The notes below the pieces were generated by a model, which searched no databases, had not been told where the DNA came from, and was given only the letters and a program-made list of their open reading frames with translations. A stretch of DNA of 20,749 nucleotides from NCBI GenBank assembly GCA_023136305.1, contig JAGLSF010000004.1, positions 1 through 20,749 on the forward strand. The letters run 5' to 3'. The DNA comes from Spirochaetota bacterium (GTDB lineage: Bacteria > Spirochaetota > B62-G9 > DRHN01). Shown here piece after piece: positions 14,715 to 20,749 of this stretch (position 1 is its first letter; every line of letters starts with the position of its first letter). The translations under genes were made by a program, and so were the position numbers.

Positions 14715-16040
14715 TTACGAAACTCCTGTTCCACGCACCTTCTCGGCAGCGTTTTTTATCCCCTGTATCATGGTATCGATATCATCCTTTGTCAATCGGG
14801 GGTGCATGGGAAGGTTCAGCTCCCTATGGTAAAAGAACTTCTCCGCATGGGGGCAGAGCCTGTCCGGATAATTGTAGAGCTTCTTCAAGGCGGTGAAGTG
14901 ATAGGTGGGCTGATAGTGCAGGATTCCCTGAATCCCCTCTTCCCGGTACAGCACCCGCATGAACTGATCCCTGGAAGCGCCGAGCTCATCCTCCTCCACA
15001 CAGAGTGTGTACAGATGATAGCTGTGAAAACAGTTTTCATCCTCGTAGGGGACGGTGAGCCCCTTGACCCCCCTGATCCCGTCCGAAAGACGATGTGCGT
15101 GCTCCCTTCTCTTTTGGACGAGCTGGTCGAGCTTTCTGAGCTGTGCGCGGCCAACAGCAGCCTGTGCCTCGCACATGCGGTAGTTGCATCCCCATTTTCC
15201 GTCATCGTCGATCACATCGAAATGAGACGGAATCCAGTAATCCTTCACATCGGTTTTCTCGAGATGATAACCCCCAAAGGTCCACTCTGTATCATCAGGA
15301 TTCCAGGTGGTGATGCTCATCACGCGCATTCTGTTGATCCTGTCGACGAGGTCGTCATTGTTCGTGGTGATCATGCCCCCTTCACCGAGGGTCGTTATAT
15401 TCTTCAAAGAGTGAAAACTGAAGCAGCCGATATCGCCGACACTTCCGGCGGGCTTCCCCCTGTACTTCGACCCCGTGGCATGCGCACAGTCCTCCAGCAC
15501 AAACAAGCCGTGTTTCTTCGCAATCTCCATGATGAGGTCCATGTCGCACATCTGCCCAGCATAGTGGACCACATAGATTGCCTTCGTTTTGTCGGTTATC
15601 TTCTCCTCGATCTTCGCAGGATCGATGTTGTATGTCCTGGGATCGATATCGACATACACCGGTTTGCCGCCTTCCTTGAGAACGACGAGCGTTGTGGCGA
15701 TAAAGGTGACAGGAGTGATGATCACCTCATCACCCTCCCCGATGCCGAAGATCTGTGTGGCAACATGCATAGAGGTTGTGCATGAGTTTGTTGCAAAAGT
15801 ATGTTTTACCTCAAAGATGTCTGCAAACTCCTGTTGAAAAAGCTGTACCTGCGGTCCCATGGTCTGCGAGTCCTGTTTCATCGCATTGAGCACGGCCTGC
15901 CGATCATCATCATCATAGATGGAACCAAAGAAAGAATAGGGCACCTTGAGCTCCACACCGTCGTTCATCTGATACCCCGAGGTGATGCCTCCCTCGGTGT
16001 CTGATCCGGTATACAGTGCATCTTTCTCTTTCTTTTTCAT
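14715..16040 (-). CDS. DegT/DnrJ/EryC1/StrS-family PLP sugar aminotransferase
   Basis: The 441-residue enzyme belongs to the PLP-dependent family that swaps a keto group on a sugar or cyclitol for an amino group. Visible marks are the NSCTTSMHVA substrate and phosphate loop (85-94), VTFIATT (111-117), the pyridine-nitrogen Asp184 in EDCAHATG, and the Schiff-base Lys213 in SLKNITTLGEGG. It has an N-terminal extension of about 30 residues before the usual start of the fold. The ATG at 16040 follows GGGAGGT. It sits between the Gfo/Idh gene (with a debris-filled gap) and the binding-protein gene. Pairing of a Gfo/Idh dehydrogenase that makes a 3-keto sugar with a DegT aminotransferase is known from kanosamine biosynthesis (NtdC and NtdA), so an amino-sugar product or substrate is a reasonable inference. 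Confidence 0.92.
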   Translation of the reverse strand: MKKKEKDALYTGSDTEGGITSGYQMNDGVELKVPYSFFGSIYDDDDRQAVLNAMKQDSQTMGPQVQLFQQEFADIFEVKHTFATNSCTTSMHVATQIFGIGEGDEVIITPVTFIATTLVVLKEGGKPVYVDIDPRTYNIDPAKIEEKITDKTKAIYVVHYAGQMCDMDLIMEIAKKHGLFVLEDCAHATGSKYRGKPAGSVGDIGCFSFHSLKNITTLGEGGMITTNNDDLVDRINRMRVMSITTWNPDDTEWTFGGYHLEKTDVKDYWIPSHFDVIDDDGKWGCNYRMCEAQAAVGRAQLRKLDQLVQKRREHAHRLSDGIRGVKGLTVPYEDENCFHSYHLYTLCVEEDELGASRDQFMRVLYREEGIQGILHYQPTYHFTALKKLYNYPDRLCPHAEKFFYHRELNLPMHPRLTKDDIDTMIQGIKNAAEKVRGTGVS

Positions 16041-16092
16041 GGCGTACCTCCCACCTGTGTATAGTATTCACTGTAAGTAGATCATGAGTGCA

Positions 16093-16108
16093 TTCATATG
16101 TCTATGAA
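16093..16108. promoter_or_regulatory. Short perfect palindrome upstream of the aminotransferase gene
   Basis: TTCATA, four bases, TATGAA is a perfect six-base inverted repeat, 53 bases upstream of the aminotransferase ATG at 16040. It could be an operator. No regulator can be assigned from sequence alone, and no convincing -35/-10 pair was found beside it. Confidence 0.25.
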
Positions 16109-16141
16109 CCATGTTCAGAAAGTTCTTCACTATATTACGAT

Positions 16142-16222
16142 TTATCCGGTTATTCGATCAACGGGTTTGTGCGCAAGAAGGCTTCGAATGCGTTCTCGTG
16201 AGGTCATAGCCTCTTTACTCAT
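16142..16222 (-). pseudogene. N-terminal remnant of a second UroD-like protein
   Basis: From an ATG at 16222, 26 codons read MSKEAMTSRERIRSLLAH, then KPVDRITG and a stop. TSRERIRxLLxHKPVDRI is the typical opening of UroD/MtaA-superfamily proteins (helix, then the HKxPDRxP turn), so this is the beginning of a second family member whose remaining 300 or so codons are gone. It differs from the intact gene at 6602-7612, which starts DKEWIQKTLSHQETGKVP, so it is a paralogue and not a recent copy. Confidence 0.7.
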
Positions 16223-16230
16223 AGGGGTAA

Positions 16231-16388
16231 TTATACGAAAGGATTTTCACTGATTACTTCATGTTCTGCTTTTTTTTTCGCCTCGAGAAATGCCTTCGAA
16301 GGAACGAAGCGGACCGATAAAACCTGAATGACTCCTCCTCTATCCTGATTGCATACTCCACAATTTCCACTACAGTGAGTGTTTTCAC
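16231..16388 (-). pseudogene. Remnant of a rubrerythrin/ferritin-like protein
   Basis: From a GTG at 16388 the frame reads VKTLTVVEIVEYAIRIEEES, then FRFYRSASF. The pattern of a helix with YAIxIEEESFxFY is the first iron-binding helix of rubrerythrin-type diiron proteins. That frame ends at a TAA at 16254. A neighbouring frame continues VPSKAFLEAKKKAEHEV and stops at 16231, recalling the second helix with its ExxH, so one frameshift seems to split the reading frame, close to a run of nine A. The rest of the domain is missing. No good ribosome binding site is seen. Confidence 0.6.
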
Positions 16389-16435
16389 CCTGCCAGATCC
16401 GCATTATCTTTCAGTTTTACACTACTTTCGTGTTT

Positions 16436-16497
16436 TCAGGTACAGAGAAACCCGCCGTCGATGACGAAGCTCGCGCCTGTTACCCAGGAAGAATCAT
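16436..16497 (-). pseudogene. C-terminal remnant of a third SDR
   Basis: Directly abutting the stop codon of the Gfo/Idh gene, 20 codons read DDSSWVTGASFVIDGGFLCT and then TGA. This is the standard C-terminal end of a classical SDR (compare VTGAVLPVDGGYTAK and ITGTALPVDGGYTA in the two intact SDRs). It has no start and no body, so the rest was deleted, with the junction at or very near the end of the Gfo/Idh gene. Its residues differ enough from both intact SDRs to be a separate paralogue. Confidence 0.75.
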
Positions 16498-17529
16498 CTA
16501 AACTTTCACCACCTTGCCCGTTTTCTGTGATTTATAGGCTGCCTGAATGATACTGAAGTTCTTCAGGGCCTCCGCACCGCTGTTCATGGGCTTTCGTTTC
16601 TTTTCCACTGCATCGATAAAGTCTTCCACCTCGGCCATGTACATGTCCTTGAGGTCCGCCTCGACTTTCACAGGTTCAATGCTCGAACGTTCCTGCTGTG
16701 CATCGTATCCCCTGTCCTCACCCTGCAGGTAGGCCATCATGGTACCGCCTGCAACCTGAGAGATCGTACCTTCGGCCATGACGCTCCCCCTGGTGCCATA
16801 CACCTCGAGCACACCTTTTGCCGCCTCATCAGGGATGTTGAAAAATGAATCACACACCCCGTAAGCACCATTCTGAAACCTGAGAAGTATGATGCCCGAA
16901 TCTTCAACGGCATAGCCGTGGGTTTCGGTACCGTTGAAGGAGGAGACTGCCGAGACCTCGCCAAGCAGGTAGCGCAGTATGTCGACCGTGTGAATGGCCA
17001 TGTCCATCAGCGCACCGCCACCACCCTTTGCAGGGTCCTGCCGCCAGGCATTTTCCATGGGTGGGTACCAGCAGGTGAGCTGTCCCCGCCCCATTACCGG
17101 GTTGCCGATTGCCTTCGAATCCACCATCTCTTTCGCCTTGATGTGGTATCCGTGATAGCGCATCATGAAACCTACCTGCAGGACCACGTTCCTCTTCTCA
17201 CAGTAGTCTATCAGCTTCTCCGTTTCTTTGATGGAAATGGCGAGGGGCTTTTCACATAGTATATGCTTCCCTGCATCTGCCGCCTTTTGAATCTGTTCTC
17301 CGTGCACCCACACCGGGGTACCGATATACACAGCCTCCACATCGTCATTGCGGATAAGATCATCCTCATTCGTATAGGAAGAGCCAATACTGTATTTCTT
17401 TGCGACGTTTTGTGCAAGCTCTTCTGAAACATCCTCAACAGCCGTAATGGTGACCATCTTTGACTTCAGCATTCCGGGAATCGTCCGTCTGTCGGCTATA
17501 CCCCCGCATCCAATTATTCCGAATTTCAT
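16498..17529 (-). CDS. Gfo/Idh/MocA-family NAD(P)-dependent oxidoreductase
   Basis: The 343-residue enzyme should oxidise or reduce a hydroxyl or keto group of a sugar, cyclitol or derivative. It begins MKFGIIGCGGIADRR with the Rossmann motif (GCGGIA, 8-13), has the family's CEKPLA (92-97, Lys94 near the cofactor) and the later GALMDMAIHTVDILR with the catalytic Asp/His pattern. I choose the ATG at 17529, because GGAGG lies 7 bases upstream; a GTG at 17535 in frame is too close to that site. The AraC regulator gene ends about 110 bases upstream. The stop at 16498 abuts an SDR remnant. Together with the DegT gene it suggests keto-sugar formation followed by transamination, or the reverse during breakdown. 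Confidence 0.92.
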   Translation of the reverse strand: MKFGIIGCGGIADRRTIPGMLKSKMVTITAVEDVSEELAQNVAKKYSIGSSYTNEDDLIRNDDVEAVYIGTPVWVHGEQIQKAADAGKHILCEKPLAISIKETEKLIDYCEKRNVVLQVGFMMRYHGYHIKAKEMVDSKAIGNPVMGRGQLTCWYPPMENAWRQDPAKGGGGALMDMAIHTVDILRYLLGEVSAVSSFNGTETHGYAVEDSGIILLRFQNGAYGVCDSFFNIPDEAAKGVLEVYGTRGSVMAEGTISQVAGGTMMAYLQGEDRGYDAQQERSSIEPVKVEADLKDMYMAEVEDFIDAVEKKRKPMNSGAEALKNFSIIQAAYKSQKTGKVVKV

Positions 17530-17638
17530 ATGCACACCTCCATCAAAACCATTCTTTCATAATACCGTGAAAATGTCTCTGTAATTTTTTTTTATTTTCT
17601 TTTAACCCATTTTCTGAACTATCTTACGATACAGCCCT

Positions 17639-18667
17639 TCAACGCATTGACAGGCCACCCGTTTGTCTGAATCGTGCCGGAGGCATGCCTTCGATTCTCT
17701 TGAAGGTACGGTTGAAATAATTGTAGTCTTCGAAGCCGACCTGATACACGATCTCCTTGATGGGGATGGACGTTTGCTTCAGAAGATCCCTTGCAGCCTG
17801 TACCCTCAGCTTCATGAGATAGGTGCTGAAGGTGTGCCCTGTAATCTTCCTGAAGAGGGAGCTGAAGTAGTTGGGTGAGAGAAAAACTGCGGTCGCCACA
17901 TCGTCGAGGCGGATATTTCTGTTGAAGTTTTCTCGGATAAACTCCTGGGCTTTGTCTATCTTTTCATTGTTTCTCAGCGATTCATTCCCAATACCGCTGA
18001 GCGTACCCTGCCCCTTTTCCAGTTCGAGAACCGATATGGTCAGGTCCTTGAGCGCCTTTTCCAGCTTCATGCGTTCTCTCTCCTTACGGTAGAGCTCGCG
18101 GTCTTTTCTGATAACCGTACGCTGAAGCTGTATCTCGTTTTCCACTGCAATGATATAATTGGCGATAAGGGCGAGGAGCTTCACATAAAAACTCAGACGC
18201 TCCCTGTCAACAACCATGACCTTGAAGTATGCCCGTTTCAGTTCTGCATACTCCAGGTTCAGGTTGTGCAGCCGCTTATAAAGCTGATCATATGACGCAT
18301 CGGTCGGGTCCTCGAGAAGCACCTGCCCAGTGTATATCCCGCCCAGCTCCTGACCCTCATAGATGAGTGGAATGGAAACATCGGTGAGAGATGCGTGGCA
18401 CTGGTATATACAGTACCCAACTTTTTTTCTCGCCTCGGTAAACCCCCTCCGGTCACTGGCGAGGCACCTCCGCATACCTTCATCGGTGGACTGTATAATC
18501 TTGCAGAACTCGTTCTTCTGTTTCTTTGGAAAGAAATCCCACAGGTCATTGCGGCCGGGGTAGTGGAAGGAGATGACCATGCCTGTATTCTGGTGATAGA
18601 TCTCCCTGATATCGTCGAGTATCTTCAAATCCCTCAGATTCACAAGTTCCTGTTTGTTCAATCCCAT
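17639..18667 (-). CDS. AraC-family transcription regulator with N-terminal PocR sensor domain
   Basis: The 342-residue regulator has a PocR ligand-binding domain at about 10-165, recognisable by FCKIIQSTDEGMRRCLASD and the GYCIYQCHASL strand (Cys55, Cys68, Cys86, Cys90), then a charged helical linker (about 178-222, probably coiled coil) and a C-terminal pair of AraC helix-turn-helix motifs (237-335) with LSPNYFSSLFRKITG and IVYQVGFEDYNYFNRTFKR. PocR domains are thought to bind small organic ligands such as diols. It starts 3 bases after the GNAT gene stop, without a strong ribosome binding site, so translation is probably coupled. It is the likely controller of the whole cluster, acting as an activator when substrate is present (inference). 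Confidence 0.93.
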   Translation of the reverse strand: MGLNKQELVNLRDLKILDDIREIYHQNTGMVISFHYPGRNDLWDFFPKKQKNEFCKIIQSTDEGMRRCLASDRRGFTEARKKVGYCIYQCHASLTDVSIPLIYEGQELGGIYTGQVLLEDPTDASYDQLYKRLHNLNLEYAELKRAYFKVMVVDRERLSFYVKLLALIANYIIAVENEIQLQRTVIRKDRELYRKERERMKLEKALKDLTISVLELEKGQGTLSGIGNESLRNNEKIDKAQEFIRENFNRNIRLDDVATAVFLSPNYFSSLFRKITGHTFSTYLMKLRVQAARDLLKQTSIPIKEIVYQVGFEDYNYFNRTFKRIEGMPPARFRQTGGLSMR

Positions 18668-18670
18668 AGC

Positions 18671-19936
18671 CTAAAATCCGGTGTTGCATACCGGTTTCTC
18701 CTGAAAGGTAAAAAACCTGTCGACCTGATCCAGGTATGCAGGATCTGACAGCTCCGCGAACCCGTACGCATGGAGCCTTCTCAGCGGCACCACACCCATG
18801 AGCAGCGATGAGAAGTCTGAAATATCAATGGTAAGCGTAACATCCGCTTCTGTTGCATCCGTAAGCCTCGCCCTTCCCTCACGGAACGAAATGGAAACTT
18901 CCCCATTGTTTTCAGGTAGAAAGCTGCCCGTGATTTGCAGGCGCAGAGTCAGCACACCGGGACCGAAATCAAATTCACTCAGCATAGCAAGTGCCTCTTC
19001 TACATCGATGATGCGGTACATGAGCCCAACTCCTGAGACATTGCTCTGATGGTAGAGGGGGTTTATCACATTCTGCGATCCATCGGAGACGTCGAGCAGC
19101 AGGTGATGGAAGTAGCAGTCCTGTGTCCTTAAAATGATCCGTCCGATCTGATCTGCCTGGGTACGCAGAAAGGTGAGGAGCTGGTACAGACTTTCAGCAT
19201 CCTCGTATATCAGCTCATGTACATACACGTCGTTGATATAGCGGTTGTCAACAGTTACCTGCCGATTAAAACCACGCTGGAAATGGAAAACCATGTATCC
19301 CGTAATGTTGCCGTCTCTCTTATGGCCAACAGCAATGATTCCAGGTGTAGTGAGCATCTCATCGATTTCGTATGCTGCCTTCTCGCACATGCCGTGTGTT
19401 TTCGAGCAGACTCTTGCATGGCATGCGGTAAACTCGTCCCTGTCATCAGGTGTTAGATAGTGCAGGTTTTTCTTCGATCCGCCCTCCGGTAGAGCGAGAG
19501 GGTGTATGCGGTACCGGTCCATCTTCGGGCCATAGCCATACCCCATACGCCTGTAGAAGAGGGTACTGAAGGGATAGAGCAGTGTCATGCAGGCCCCTTT
19601 CTTCAGATAGAGTCCGTGATAATACTCCATGAGCTTCTTGGCCACATGCTCCTTCTTGTGCAGAAGATCAACGGCCAGGAGGCCCATACCACCCGCCGGG
19701 ATCATCCTCCCATGAAAGTTCATCTGTAAATCATGGCACCTCATGACACCTTGCATCTCATCTTTACTGAAAAACCCGATATGTGAAACCGAGGGGTCCC
19801 TCGCCTCTTCCAGTATCCGCTCGCTGAATCCGAGGGCCTCCATTTCGAGCAGCATGTCAAGCCGCGGGTAGGCGTTGAGCACGATGCGCATGAAGTCGTC
19901 CATCTCCCGAGGTTTTAATTCTCGTACGCTCTCCAC
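18671..19936 (-). CDS. Eis-like GNAT N-acetyltransferase with SCP2-like C-terminal domain
   Basis: The 421-residue protein has the three-part layout of the Eis family: a GNAT domain (about 1-140), a second GNAT-like domain, and a sterol-carrier-like domain (about 310-412, ending AYLDQVDRFFTFQEK). LLYPFSTLFYRRMGYG (119-134) is the hallmark Eis segment and contains the likely general-acid Tyr128. The chain ends in Phe421; in mycobacterial Eis the carboxylate of a C-terminal Phe is the catalytic base, so this ending is meaningful. The acetyl-CoA loop, normally R/QxxGxG/A, reads HKKEHVAKKL (93-102), lacking its first Gly. The start is GTG at 19936 with GAGG 6 bases upstream. It lies 3 bases after the PIG-L gene and 3 before the regulator. 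Acetylation of an amino group on a sugar or small molecule is likely. Confidence 0.85.
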   Translation of the reverse strand: MESVRELKPREMDDFMRIVLNAYPRLDMLLEMEALGFSERILEEARDPSVSHIGFFSKDEMQGVMRCHDLQMNFHGRMIPAGGMGLLAVDLLHKKEHVAKKLMEYYHGLYLKKGACMTLLYPFSTLFYRRMGYGYGPKMDRYRIHPLALPEGGSKKNLHYLTPDDRDEFTACHARVCSKTHGMCEKAAYEIDEMLTTPGIIAVGHKRDGNITGYMVFHFQRGFNRQVTVDNRYINDVYVHELIYEDAESLYQLLTFLRTQADQIGRIILRTQDCYFHHLLLDVSDGSQNVINPLYHQSNVSGVGLMYRIIDVEEALAMLSEFDFGPGVLTLRLQITGSFLPENNGEVSISFREGRARLTDATEADVTLTIDISDFSSLLMGVVPLRRLHAYGFAELSDPAYLDQVDRFFTFQEKPVCNTGF

Positions 19937-19939
19937 ATC

Positions 19940-20716
19940 TTACCTCATCTCTTTCACCAGATCACCAAGTATCTCTTTCAGAATATTGTCCTGGGGATAG
20001 GCATTTCCCAGATGCTGCTTAAAACCCTCGGCATGGTTGAACCCACACCACTTGCCATACTCAACCGCTGTTTCACGCATGGTCTCGGTATACTGATCCA
20101 TATTGTGCCGTTCCATGAGCCAGTCCCGCTGCGTCTTGTGGCAGGCGAGTATCCCTTTCTTGAAATCAATGGTGCTGTCAATGTTTACGTATATCTTCTG
20201 ATCGGTAAACTCTCCGTAGATATCCCTTCCCACGAGCGGTCCCCAGTAGTAGAGATAGGGAATCTGCTCAGTTCGGGGCTGCGGTGAAACGGAATAGGTT
20301 TGATAGTTCGGGATGGGTGCTGCGAAACAGGCGTGCCGTACCAGCTTGCTCGCGTACTCATGGTCGTTCATGTAGTCCTCGTGTGGGTGGGTAAACACCA
20401 CGAGAGGGTTCACCATGCGTATGTACTCCGTAACGAGCATCCTCGTTCGTTCATCGAATTCAATGCGTAAATCCTGTTCTCCCATGGGATAGAATTCCGC
20501 ATCGAGAAGCGCCGCTGCACTCAACGCCTCCTGCCGTCTGATCTTCGTGATCTCCTCCTGACCTTCATCCATGGAACCACAGTCCCCGTTTGCGAGTACA
20601 CCGATATGTATCTCAAACTCGGCATCCCTGAGAAGCTTCAGCGTGCCGGAACACATGAACTCGATGTCGTCCGGATGGGCACCGACAGCTGCAATCCGTC
20701 TATTCTTCTTTCCCAT
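19940..20716 (-). CDS. PIG-L (LmbE) family zinc-dependent deacetylase
   Basis: The 258-residue hydrolase belongs to the family that removes N-acetyl groups from amino sugars and related conjugates (for example GlcNAc linked to inositol in mycothiol synthesis, or diacetylchitobiose). The metal and catalytic motif AHPDD is at 13-17, and the second motif HPHEDYMNDH (110-119) supplies the Asp-His pair. I start it at the ATG at 20716, which follows AGGAAGG at a good distance; an in-frame TTG at 20737 would add seven residues but would cover that site. It is the first visible gene of the cluster, with a GNAT acetyltransferase gene 3 bases downstream. Only 33 bases remain upstream, so its promoter is out of view or further genes precede it. 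Confidence 0.92.
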   Translation of the reverse strand: MGKKNRRIAAVGAHPDDIEFMCSGTLKLLRDAEFEIHIGVLANGDCGSMDEGQEEITKIRRQEALSAAALLDAEFYPMGEQDLRIEFDERTRMLVTEYIRMVNPLVVFTHPHEDYMNDHEYASKLVRHACFAAPIPNYQTYSVSPQPRTEQIPYLYYWGPLVGRDIYGEFTDQKIYVNIDSTIDFKKGILACHKTQRDWLMERHNMDQYTETMRETAVEYGKWCGFNHAEGFKQHLGNAYPQDNILKEILGDLVKEMR

Positions 20717-20749
20717 GTTCGTTCCTTCCTCTGTCAATGTACGCTAATC

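Noticed and set aside
14802..15785. A 327-codon open frame on the plus strand inside the aminotransferase gene
   Set aside because: It runs antisense to a gene with clear catalytic residues, its product resembles no family, and the GC-rich third positions of the real gene explain the lack of stops.
17536..17638. A promoter for the Gfo/Idh gene
   Set aside because: A TATTAT is present but no -35 box stands at a workable distance.

Overview
This window looks like the chromosome of an anaerobic or facultative diderm bacterium. A spirochaete is my best guess, without a marker gene to prove it. The reasons are a sugar-binding protein with a plain signal peptide ending in Ala-Phe-Ala and no lipobox cysteine (so a periplasm is likely), an AraC regulator with a PocR sensor domain, and RbsABC-type importers. 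The window divides into two parts that look unlike each other.

Positions 1 to about 6600 are a loosely packed, AT-rich copper-response region. From the left it holds the start of a YHS-domain gene running off the edge, an unknown 100-residue gene, a copper-exporting P-type ATPase (copA, minus strand), a CsoR copper sensor (plus strand), a Met/His-rich membrane protein with a SHOCT tail (minus strand), and a small secreted protein (plus strand) ending in a strong hairpin. A decayed response regulator follows. copA, csoR and the Met-rich gene each have a TTGACA-type promoter with the same partial palindrome (ATACCC, 5 bases, GGGTAT) just downstream of the -10 box, which predicts a three-promoter CsoR regulon. 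The first metal-binding domain of CopA is AT-rich like csoR, while the rest of the gene is more GC-rich, so the gene may be a chimera.

Positions 6602 to 20716 are a compact GC-richer block of 13 genes, all on the minus strand. In transcription order (right to left) these are a PIG-L deacetylase, an Eis-like GNAT acetyltransferase, a PocR-AraC regulator, a Gfo/Idh/MocA oxidoreductase, a DegT-type PLP aminotransferase, a sugar-binding protein, an RbsA-type ATPase, two RbsC-type permeases, two short-chain dehydrogenases, a cyclase-family hydrolase with a rewritten metal motif, and a UroD-like protein. Spacing is tight, with ATGA overlaps or 3-base gaps at several joints. I infer a regulated system that imports and converts an unusual sugar, deoxysugar, cyclitol or amino sugar, with redox steps by the SDRs and Gfo/Idh, amino-group chemistry by DegT, PIG-L and GNAT, and late steps by the cyclase and UroD-like proteins. 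The substrate cannot be read from the sequence.

The gap between the Gfo/Idh and DegT genes (16041-16497) is a small gene graveyard: the last 20 codons of an SDR, the start of a rubrerythrin-like protein, and the first 26 codons of a second UroD-like protein, all on the minus strand. The same SDR-then-UroD order occurs among the intact genes, so the cluster has probably lost a paralogous segment.
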